DNA of 16,198 bases from Candidatus Parcubacteria bacterium (GTDB lineage Bacteria > Patescibacteriota > Minisyncoccia > Phycocordibacterales > GCA-2747955). How positions within the stretch are numbered: the first letter of the stretch is position 1; every line of letters begins with the position of its first letter. Below are positions 1 to 7,844 of the stretch, in pieces. The position numbers and the translations under genes are program-made. The notes below the pieces were generated by a model that had not been told where the DNA came from, ran no database searches, and worked only from the letters and a program-made list of their open reading frames with translations. Location: the NCBI GenBank assembly GCA_027024305.1, contig JALVSO010000028.1:1-16198 (forward strand). The letters run 5' to 3'.

Positions 1-90
1 GAATTAAATATAAAACCGGCTCCTATAATAGACAAAGCTTTTTATAAATTTAATGGAAGCTTTCATTGTATTTCAAATGTTTTAGATTAA
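1..90 (+). CDS. C-terminal end of an unidentified protein (partial)
   Basis: Frame 1 is open from the window edge to a TAA at 88-90, giving 29 residues. The last residues are NGSFHCISNVLD. A His-Cys pair followed by S/T-N-V close to the C-terminus resembles the end of guanidino-group-modifying enzymes (agmatine/arginine/peptidylarginine deiminase superfamily), whose catalytic Cys lies near the C-terminus. That is only a motif resemblance over a few residues, so the function is left open. A weak hairpin with a T-rich tract follows, so this gene is probably a separate transcription unit from the copper operon downstream. Confidence 0.5.
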   Translation, partial: ELNIKPAPIIDKAFYKFNGSFHCISNVLD

Positions 91-122
91 AGTATAAAAA
101 AACATAGCCGATATTTTGGTTC

Positions 123-155
123 CCGAGCCAGTTAAAATCTCGGACTTCTTTTTTA
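123..155 (+). terminator. Weak intrinsic terminator-like hairpin
   Basis: CCGAG (123-127) pairs with CTCGG (139-143) across an 11-nt loop and is followed by a T-rich run (145-155). It lies 33 nt after the stop of the upstream partial gene. The stem is only 5 bp, so efficiency is uncertain. Confidence 0.4.
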
Positions 156-162
156 TATTTTT

Positions 163-190
163 TTGGAATTTTTTTATTTTTGTGTATAAT
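163..190 (+). promoter_or_regulatory. Promoter of the copper operon
   Basis: A consensus -10 TATAAT (185-190) is preceded by TTGGAA (163-168, four of six matches to the -35 consensus) with a 16-nt spacer. The predicted start is near 197, giving a leader of about 41 nt before the ATG at 238. This is the longest leader in the window, which suggests room for regulation. Confidence 0.65.
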
Positions 191-194
191 ATCA

Positions 195-214
195 ATATAG
201 GGGGTGGGGTATAT
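195..214 (+). promoter_or_regulatory. Candidate operator: G-tract flanked by inverted ATATA/TATAT
   Basis: ATATA (195-199) and TATAT (210-214) form a perfect inverted pair around GGGGGTGGGG. It overlaps the predicted transcription start of the copper operon. G-tract operators flanked by A/T are typical of CsoR-type copper repressors, but no regulator gene is in the window, so the role is inferred. Confidence 0.3.
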
Positions 215-237
215 TTTAAAAAGTAAAAGTAAAAAAT

Positions 238-705
238 ATGAAAATAATAAAAATAATAACTTGAATAGTTTTTGGTTTTATAATTATAATGATAGCTTTT
301 ATGCTATGAAATTTTATCGGTGGAGGAAAAATAGAGAGTGGAGATTATTCAATGAATAGAGGTAATAGAGAAATTGAGAAAAAGAATTTTTCAGCCGTTC
401 CTCCAAAAGAGTTTCAGAGAATGATGAATAGTGGGGATTATATTGTTATAGATGTCAGAACACCTCAGGAAATAACTCAAGGTAAGGTGAAGGCGGATGC
501 TTTGGAAATAAATTTCTATGACCAAGATTTTAGAGAGCAAATAGCTAAATTGGATAGGAATAGGAAGTACTTAATCAATTGCCGTTCCGGAGCCAGGTCG
601 GGTAAGGCAGTTCAGCTAATGAAAGAACTTGGTTTTAGCGAGGTTTATGATTTGGCCGGAGGTATAAATGCTTGAAATGCAGAGGGCTTGAATTTAAATC
701 AATAA
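238..705 (+). CDS. Membrane-anchored rhodanese-like domain protein
   Basis: This 155-aa protein has one N-terminal membrane helix (about residues 5-26) followed by a single rhodanese domain (about 45-150). The active-site loop CRSGAR is visible, with the presumed persulfide Cys at 115, so sulfur transfer or thiol chemistry at the membrane surface is plausible. Three in-frame TGA codons (262, 307, 673) are read as Trp. The last gives GGINAW then NAEGL, where the family normally has GGxxAW. Read with the standard code the gene would lose both the membrane helix and the last ten residues. The start at 238 is chosen because it adds the membrane helix in frame. No Shine-Dalgarno is seen, only an A-rich stretch. 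It is the first gene of the copper operon, 22 nt before DUF302, and stops with TAA. Confidence 0.88.
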
Positions 706-727
706 TAATTATAAATAAAAAATAAAT

Positions 728-1117
728 ATGAATTATTCCATAGCAAAAAAGATTGATGGAGATGTTGATTTCCGGACTCTCCTGGAAAAGATTAAAGAGG
801 CTTTAAAAGACAATGGTTTTGGGATTTTGATGGAGATAGATATGAAAGATAAGTTCAAGAAAGCTCTGAATAAAGACAGTGATGAATATGTTATTTTGGG
901 AGCCTGTCATCCCCAATCGGCCCATGAAGCTATTAAATCAGAAATAGAGATAGGACTCCTATTGCCTTGTAATGTTATTGTCTATGAAAAAGATAAAGAG
1001 TTTTATGTCTCTGTTATAAATCCGGAGATTCTGATAGAAATTTCTCAAAGGGAAAATTTAATGGAAATAGCCAACGATATAAGAAGAAGATTGGAAGCGT
1101 CCCTAGAATTAATTTAA
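728..1117 (+). CDS. DUF302 family protein
   Basis: 129 aa, matching the usual length of a single DUF302 domain. Family features are visible: an N-terminal helix with GFGILMEIDMK (about residues 31-41), then ILGACHP with a following AH (about 57-67), and GLLLPCNVIVYE (about 76-87). The two Cys (in GACHP and LLPCN) are in family-typical places. There is no signal peptide or membrane segment, so it is probably cytosolic. The molecular function of the family is not established. DUF302 genes often accompany redox or metal genes, which fits its position 6 nt before the copper ATPase. It contains no Trp, so the recoded UGA does not affect it. TAA stop, no Shine-Dalgarno. Confidence 0.9.
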   Translation: MNYSIAKKIDGDVDFRTLLEKIKEALKDNGFGILMEIDMKDKFKKALNKDSDEYVILGACHPQSAHEAIKSEIEIGLLLPCNVIVYEKDKEFYVSVINPEILIEISQRENLMEIANDIRRRLEASLELI

Positions 1118-1123
1118 AACAAT

Positions 1124-3100
1124 ATGGATAAAAAAGAAATGAATATGAATAATCATTCTTGCCATGAAGAACACGGTTCTCCCGGCATGGGGGGCCATGG
1201 TTCGGCTGAAGAATTTTTGAAGAGGTTCTGAATTGTTACCTTCTTACTAATTCCATTAACTTTTTTAAATGAGAAAGTTTTAGGTTTTTTTAATCTGCCG
1301 GCCTATGATTTTTATAAATACCTATCTTTTATTATTGCCACAATAATATTCTTTTTCTCTTTTATATTCTTTAAGCATGCCAGGATGGAAATAAAAACCG
1401 GCAAGTATGGAATGATGACCTTGGTTTCCATGGCCGTTTTAGCCGGTTATCTCTTTTCCGCCCTATCAACTTTCTGGTCGGAGTTAGACGTGGAATTTTA
1501 TTTGGAAATTTCCACCCTAATCTGGGTCTTGCTTTTCGGTCATTATTTGGAAGCCAAGTCTGGAAAAGCTGCCGGTAACGCTCTGGATGAAATAGCCAAG
1601 CTCCTGCCTAAAAAAGCCCATCTTTTGGAAAATGGAAAAGAAAGAGAAATTTCCATTGAAGAATTAAAAAAGAATGATATTGTCTTGGTTAAAGTGGGGG
1701 AAAAGGTTCCGGCGGATGGAATTATTTTAAAAGGAAAGGGCTTCTTTGATGAGTCTTTAATTTCCGGTGAGTCCAAGCCTGTTTCTAAAAAAGAAGGCTA
1801 TGAAGTCGTAGCCGGATCCGTCCTTTTGAATTCTGCTATAACTTTAAAAATAAGAAGAGTTGGAGAACATTCAACGGTTGGTCAGATAAAGAATTTGATT
1901 AGAAAGGCACAGATGACCAAACCTCGCTCCCAGCAGATAGCAGACAGGGCGGCCGCCATCTTAACTTTTGTGGCCGGAGCTACGGCCATTCTAACCCTAT
2001 TGATTTGGACTATTATAGTAGGTAAGCCCCTGGTCTTTGGTCTGACTTTGGCCATAACGGTTTTGGTTATTGCTTGCCCTCATGCCCTGGGCCTGGCTAT
2101 CCCCACCGTTACCACCATAGCCACCAAGCTTGCTCTAAAAAATGGTTTTTTCATTAAAGACCTTTCCAAAATTGAAAGCATAAGAAAAGCCAGCTATGTA
2201 ATTTTTGACAAGACCGGGACTTTGACCGAAGGAAAGTTTGGTTTAAATAAAATAGAAAGCTATGGTAAATATTCTGAAAGGGAGATTTTAAAAATAGCGG
2301 CCTCTCTGGAAAAACTTTCTTCCCATGTCCTGGCCGGGAGTATTGTTGAAAGGGCGGAAAAGGAAGGAATTATTTTAGAAGAGGTTAGTGAATTTAAAAA
2401 CATTCCCGGAAAAGGGATTGAGGGAAAAATAGATGAAAAAAAATATTTTCTTGGCAAAATGAATGATAATAAGGAAAATGGAGATGATATTTATACAGAG
2501 ATTTATCTGCTTTCTGAAAATGAAAAAATAGGAAAGTTTAGTCTTTCTGATAGGATTAAGGCGGAATCCGGGGCATCCATTGAAAGATTACATTCAATGG
2601 GGTTGGAAGTGGTTATGCTAACCGGAGATAATGAGAGAGTGGCTAAAAATGTTGCCAAAGAGTTAAAAATAGATAGATTTTTTGCCAATGTTATGCCTGA
2701 AGATAAATATAGCTATGTCAAAAAAATGCAGAAAGATGGCTCCATAGTCATAATGGTCGGAGATGGTGTTAACGATGCCCCGGCCTTGACCCAAGCCGAT
2801 GTTGGTATAGCTATTGGGTCAGGAACCGATGTGGCCGTTGAATCCGGTGATATAGTTTTAATGAATAATAATCCTGAGGATGTGGCCAAGCTGGTCCTTC
2901 TTTCTAAGAAAGTTTATGAAAAAATGATTCAGAATTTAATCTGGGCTCTTGGTTATAATATAGTGGCTATACCGGCCGCTGCCGGGGTCTTTGCTTTTAG
3001 TGGTTTCTTCCTAAAACCGGAATTTGGAGCCTTGATAATGAGTTTATCAACGGTGGTGGTTGTTGTGAATGCTCTATCCTTAAAAAGATTAAAATTATAA
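1124..3100 (+). CDS. Copper-type P1B ATPase (CPH/CopB-like)
   Basis: A 658-aa heavy-metal P-type ATPase that should export copper from the cytosol using ATP. The N-terminus is short and His/Met-rich (residues 1-30) with no HMA domain. Membrane helices follow, then the actuator domain with SGES, the transmembrane metal motif Cys-Pro-His at 318-320, the phosphorylation motif DKTGT with Asp362, and the hinge GDGVND at 546-551. CPH instead of CPC is typical of the CopB subgroup. One in-frame TGA (1229-1231, residue 36) falls where relatives have Trp after the basic run LKRF. Read as stop, the first 87 residues and two membrane helices would be lost. The conserved His-Pro of the nucleotide domain reads His401-Val402, an unusual substitution. 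It sits 6 nt after DUF302 and 19 nt before the multicopper oxidase. Confidence 0.93.
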
Positions 3101-3119
3101 TTATAAAATAAAATAAAAA

Positions 3120-5129
3120 ATGAATACATTAAAAGTAGTAAATATAAAGTGCGGTGGTTGCGAGAAAGGAATTAGCGACGCTCTGGAATCCAAGGGTTTA
3201 AAGAATATTAAAGTTTCCCATGAAGATCAGACGGTCAGTTTTAATGGAGATATTGAGATAGCCAGAAAAGAGTTAACTCGTTTGGGTTATCCCGAGGCCG
3301 GAACAAAGGAAGCGGAATCAATTTTAAAAAAGGCCAAGTCCTATGAAACCTGTGCTGTGGGGACCGTAAAAGAGGGGGTGGAAGACAAAGAAAAAAGAAG
3401 TAAAAAGTTTTGAATGCTTTTGGCTCTGCCTCTGCTGGTTCTTTTGCTAATTTTCGGAGGAATGTATTTCTCCGGAGAAACAACTTATGACAAGGATGGA
3501 GATGAAATGATGGGGAGGGGGAATTTTAATGTGCCAAATCGCGGAATGATGATGGGTGGTGGTAGAGGAGAAATATTTTCCCAATCAACGGAAAATTTAC
3601 CTGAGGTTAAAAAATCTGAAATTGTAGAATTGAAAGATGGAGATGTTTATGAAATGGAGGCCTATGCCGTAAAACAAGAAGTGGGGAACAGAACGGTTCG
3701 CCGACTTTCCTACAACGGAATGATTCCCGGTCCCATTTTGAAAGTTCAAAAAGGGGCTAAAATCACTTTAAGGTTTAAAAATTCTTTGGATGTTCCAACA
3801 ACTCTGCATTCTCACGGTTTAAGACTGGATGACTCTCACTATGACGGTTTACCCACAACCATGGGCGGACAACAAAAACCGATGCAACCGGGGGAAGTTT
3901 TTGAATATGAATTAAATTTTCCCGATGCCGGAGTTTATTGATACCATCCTCATATCAGGGAAGATTATACCCAGGAGATGGGGCTCTATGGAAACTATTC
4001 GGTAACGGAAGATGGCTATTGAAACAAAGTTGATGGGGAAGAGTTTATGATTTTGGATGACTTTTCCGCCGATGATGTTTTCTATAAAGATAGGGTGGAC
4101 CATACAATGCTGGGCAGGTTCGGAAATATAATTATGATTAACAATGATGAAAACTATACTTTGACTATAAATCAATACGAAACAAAAAGGTTTTTTGTAA
4201 CCAATGTGGCCAATACCAGAACCTTTGATTTTGAAATTGAAAAGGATGGTAAAAAACAGGAGTTAAAAATGGTTGGTGGTGATGCCGGAAGAGTGGAGAA
4301 AGAATACATAACCAATCATTTTGTCATTGCTCCGGCCGAAAGATATATTTTTGAAACTCGTTTTGACCGGTCGGGAGAATATATCATAAAATCAAGGGAT
4401 AGAATTTTAGGAAAAATTGTTGTTAAAAGATCAGATATAAAAATAAAGCAATCGGCTTTTGAGGAAAATTTAAGAAGCAACGCCGATGATTATAAAATAG
4501 TTAGAGATAAATTTGATTATTTTCTAAAGAAAAAAGCCGATAAAAAGTTAAGACTAACCATTGCCATGAAAGGCATGGGTCCAAGGGGCAGAGCTTTGGA
4601 AATGAGAAGGGGTATGGAGCATAGAGATGGTGCCGGAGAAATGATGGGAGGTCGGTTGGATGACCTTTTGGAAAAAGAAAAAGAGCTTGGCGGTGAGGCC
4701 ATGGCAGAGTATGATGGAGAAGAAATTATCTGGGAGGATTATATGGCCATGATGAATAATATGTCTAATGACCAAATGATGGAGTGGGAAATGATTGATG
4801 AAACAAATCCGCAAAATCCAAAAACCAATATGGATATAAAATGAAAGTTCAAGAAAGGTCAGCTGGTTAAGATTGAAATTTATAATGATCCAAAATCAAT
4901 GCACCCGATGCAACACCCCATTCATTTTCACGGTCAGAGATTTGTGGTTTTGAAAAGAAATGGAAAAGTTAATGATAACTTGCAATGGAAGGATACTGCA
5001 TTAATTAAGACCGGGGAAAGGGTAGAGATTCTGGTTGAAATGTCTAATCCGGGGGTTTGGATGAGCCACTGTCATATTGCCGAACATTTACAATCGGGAA
5101 TGATGATGGTTTTTAAAGTTGAGGAATAA
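3120..5129 (+). CDS. HMA domain, membrane anchor and multicopper oxidase fusion
   Basis: With UGA as Trp this is one 669-aa protein. Residues 1-70 form an HMA metallochaperone-like domain with CGGC (Cys11, Cys14). A basic stretch and Trp98 (TGA 3411) lead into a membrane helix (about 99-118). The remainder is a multicopper oxidase with all four copper motifs: HSHG (His230, 232), YWYHPH (274-278 plus Tyr), HPIHFHG (599-605) and HCH-x3-H (650-656) with Met661 as likely axial ligand. A Met-rich part (about 483-558) recalls the cuprous-ion-binding Met segments of CueO. The basic residues before the helix suggest HMA inside and oxidase outside. Four TGA codons (3411, 3939, 4020, 4842) are sense; 3939 is the conserved Trp of the YWYHPH motif. 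Probable role: oxidation of Cu(I) outside the membrane. The join at 3411 has an ATG right after it, so a separate start at 3414 is the main alternative. Confidence 0.88.
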
Positions 5130-5130
5130 A

Positions 5131-5157
5131 TTTGCAAGCTCCCGGGGAGGGTGCAAA
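5131..5157. other. Intercistronic hairpin after the oxidase gene
   Basis: TTTGCA (5131-5136) pairs with TGCAAA (5152-5157), and an inner CTCC (5139-5142) pairs with GGAG (5146-5149). It begins right after the oxidase stop codon, in the longest gap of the operon. There is no T-run after it, so it is more likely an mRNA stability or processing element than a terminator. Confidence 0.5.
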
Positions 5158-5188
5158 GTGTATTAAAAATAATAAGATAATAAAAAAT

Positions 5189-5770
5189 ATGAGCAAAACG
5201 GAAAAAGTATTTTGAGTGGTTACAGCTTTGGTGGCAGCGGGAATTTTATTTTGAGCTTTTAGCCAAAAAGATGAAATTAAAAAAGCCAAGCTGCAAAAAG
5301 AATTGGCCGAGCAAAAAAGAGTGGAAGAATATATCAAAAATTTGGATGATGGTTTTATTATCCAAAAAGAAACTAAATATCCCATCCAGTCCAGGGACCA
5401 TATCAAGCCCGGGGAAAAAGTGGAAAAGTATTCCACCAACCCTCCCACATCGGGACCCCATGAAGAAGCCGAAAGGGGTGGCTTCTATCCGGAAGGGCTT
5501 GCCGATGAAAAGGCCGTTCATAATTTAGAGCATGGTTATATTTGGATTTCCTATAAAAACATAACTGAAGAAGATATTAAGAAATTGGAAGAGTTATCAA
5601 AAGAGTATTCAAATTCGGTCATAATATCTAAAAGAGATAAAAATGATTTTGATGGTATAGCTTTGGTCAGTTGAGGTAATTTAATGAAAATAAAATCATT
5701 TGATGAGAAGATTATTAAAGATTTTATAAAAAGAAATAAAAACCAATCACCGGAAAAGCTGGCCGGATAA
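5189..5770 (+). CDS. Membrane-anchored DUF3105 family protein
   Basis: 193 aa with one N-terminal membrane helix (about 8-24), a charged coiled-coil-like segment (about 27-50), then the DUF3105 domain. Family landmarks are NPPTSGPH (84-91), VHNLEHG (His111, His115) and, near the end, SWGN followed by FDEKIIKDFI and NKNQSP. The Trp of SWGN is TGA (5672), exactly where relatives carry AWG. TGA codons at 5213 and 5252 lie in the membrane helix. Under the standard code only an internal fragment would be called. The biochemical function of the family is unknown; the conserved His residues could bind metal (inference). Last gene of the copper operon, TAA stop, with a terminator 5 nt later. The start ATG has no Shine-Dalgarno, only an A-rich leader. 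Confidence 0.88.
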
Positions 5771-5774
5771 GGTT

Positions 5775-5805
5775 TAAAAGACACCAAAAGCAGGTGTTTT
5801 TTATT
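5775..5805 (+). terminator. Intrinsic terminator of the copper operon
   Basis: ACACC (5781-5785) pairs with GGTGT (5793-5797), extended by A-U pairs at the base and followed by a long T-tract to 5810. It lies directly after the DUF3105 stop. Confidence 0.8.
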
Positions 5806-5812
5806 TTTTTTA

Positions 5813-5821
5813 TGTTATATT
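5813..5821 (+). promoter_or_regulatory. Extended -10 promoter of the FecR gene (leaderless)
   Basis: TGt plus TATATT ends at 5821. The expected start, 7 nt further, is 5828, which is the A of the ATG. No convincing -35 is visible. Confidence 0.6.
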
Positions 5822-5827
5822 TAGGAT

Positions 5828-7783
5828 ATGAGGAATATAATTTTTAGTAAAGACGCTCTAATCCTTCTGCTGGCGTCTGCCCTGTTTCTTGGGCTTTATC
5901 TTTTCAATGGAAAAGAGATGGGAGGAATATTTAGTAATGGATATAGAGGACAGTTGGAATATTTGGAAGGAGCGGTTGAGAAAAAGGTGTCAGATTCCGG
6001 TTGAAATTCTTTGAAAAAGGGAGAGATTTTAGATGACGGTGATCAAATTAGAACTCTTGACGGGGCCAGGGCCATTGTTACTTTTGAGGATGGTAGTATT
6101 TTGAGGTTAAATGAAAATACTCTGGTAAGAATTGCCTCCCCCGATAATAGTAAAATAAATATTCATCTAGACAAAGGAGAGGTCTATAACCGAGTTGCAA
6201 AATCAGAAGGCAGAGAATATTCGGTTTATTCGGGTGAAGTTCAAGTTATAGCCTTGGGAACGGAATTTACCGTTGACCGTGAAAGTGATGAGCTTAAGGT
6301 TATGGTTTTGGAATCCAAGGTGGAAGTTAAGGACAAGGACGGTAAAAGCTTAGCCAAGGTGGAAAGTGGTAAAAAGGCGGAAATAAAAGTTAAAGAGTCC
6401 AAAGTGGAAAAGGTGGAAAAGAAAAATATAGCTGAAAAAGACAAAAAAGATGAGTTTATTGCCTGAAATGTAAAAGAAAATATTCGGGTTAAGAAAGAAG
6501 AAGAGGAAAAGAAGAAAAAGGTAGAGAGTGGTGAAAATAAGGATCAGAGTGATTATCCTATCACTTTGTCGGCCCAAAAAACTGATACCGGCATCAAACT
6601 AACCTGAGAAGTTAAGGGAGGCGATGCCCTCAAGGGGTTTAAGGTTGTGAAATCAACAGAAAAGAATCCGGTTTATCCTGGAAATGACTACAAGTATCTA
6701 TCCGATGGAGCACAAAGGATTTATGAATGAAAAATAAATGACGGCAAGGCCTATTATTTTAGAATTTGTGAATATACCGGAAGCGGATGTAAAAATTATA
6801 GTAATAATGTTTATGTGGTGGCCCCAAAAAATAATAGCGGTGGTGGAAGTGTCAATGATGGTTCAGTTTCTTCCATCACTCTTAGTGGAAAGGCCGGAGA
6901 TAACTATGTCAGCTTAAAATGGAAGGTTGCTGGTAATAGTCCCAAAGGTTTCAAGCTGGTCAGGTCAAAATCCAAAAATCCGGTATATCCGGGGAATGAA
7001 TACAAATATATTTCCGACAAAAATAAAAGAGAATATACTTGAAGAGGGGGTTATAAAGATGGACAAAGATATTATTTTAGAGTCTGCGAATATCTGGGAG
7101 GAAAGTGTGGAAAATATAGCAATAATTTATCCGTAGTGGTACCAAATAAAAATGGAGGTAATGGCGGTTCAGGAAAAGTTTCAAAGATAGATTTGAAAGT
7201 TTCAAAAGTTGATGGTGGTTTGAAAATGGATTGAAAAGTAACCGGCAATTCTTCCAAAGGGTTTAAGCTGGTCTATTCAAAGGAGATAAATCCGGTTTAT
7301 CCGGGAGACAAGTACCAATACATATCCAATTCCAATACGAGAACCTATACTTGACCTCTGTCAAAGTTTAGCCGGGGTAAATATTATTTCCGCGTCTGCG
7401 AATATCTGGGAGGAAAGTGTGGAAAATACAGTAATAATGCCAGCTATACCTTTACAGCCGATGATTTAAATGGTGGTCAGGAGGAATTTTCTGAAACCAT
7501 AAACCTGGAAGCCATCAAGGATAACGATTATGTTGTTTTAAACTGATACGTTATGGATAAGAAACCGACTCCTCATGGCTTCAAGGCGGTCTATTCTGAA
7601 AATCCCAATCCGGTTTATCCGGGAAATGAATATAAATATATTTCCGACCCCAACGCCAGGTCAACCAAATGGCCTTTAAGTAATTTTGAATCGGGGAAAA
7701 CCTACCATTTCAGAGTCTGTGTTTACCATGGTGATGGTGTTTGCGGTGCCTACACCAACGATGAAGTTCTAACTATGGACTAG
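5828..7783 (+). CDS. Membrane-anchored FecR-domain protein with four tandem repeats
   Basis: 651 aa once eight in-frame TGA codons are read as Trp. A signal-anchor helix (about 10-27) is followed by a FecR domain (about 40-185), a Lys/Glu-rich linker (about 190-240) and four repeats of about 104 residues joined by Gly-rich linkers. Each repeat carries a Trp near its start (residues 260, 365, 469, 573), NPVYPG, a YKYIS or similar stretch, a second Trp (301, 405, 509, 615) and a Cys pair within RVCEYLGGKC or a variant. The Cys pairs and anchor imply an extracellular, disulfide-stabilised protein. FecR domains in other bacteria relay signals to sigma factors, but no FecI-like gene is adjacent, so here the domain may act as a wall or periplasmic module. 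The repeats have fibronectin-like length and could bind a ligand or surface. TAG stop, own promoter and terminator. Confidence 0.85.
6551..7780 (+). repeat. Four tandem protein-coding repeats (about 312 nt period)
   Basis: Corresponding Trp codons lie at 6605, 6920, 7232 and 7544, giving spacings of 315, 312 and 312 nt. Repeats 2 and 3 share a 35-bp identical stretch (7082-7116 and 7394-7428), indicating recent duplication or gene conversion. Repeats 1 and 4 are more diverged. Confidence 0.85.
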
Positions 7784-7797
7784 GAAGAATTTTTTGG

Positions 7798-7820
7798 AAA
7801 AATCGCTAAGGCGATTTTTT
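7798..7820 (+). terminator. Intrinsic terminator of the FecR gene
   Basis: AAAAATCGC (7798-7806) pairs perfectly with GCGATTTTT (7811-7819) around the loop TAAG, and the 3' arm runs into the T-tract. It sits 14 nt after the stop. Confidence 0.88.
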
Positions 7821-7829
7821 CTCTTTCTA

Positions 7830-7838
7830 TGTTAAAAT
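7830..7838 (+). promoter_or_regulatory. Extended -10 promoter of argS (leaderless)
   Basis: TGt plus TAAAAT ends at 7838. The predicted start at 7845 coincides with the first base of the argS ATG. No clear -35 is seen. Confidence 0.65.
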
Positions 7839-7844
7839 AGAAAA

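Noticed and set aside
3939..3941. UGA as glycine (the Absconditabacteria/Gracilibacteria code)
   Set aside because: TGA columns match conserved Trp (YWYHPH, SWGN, GGINAW, SWSNYETW) and alternate with TGG in the internal repeats; Gly does not fit these positions.
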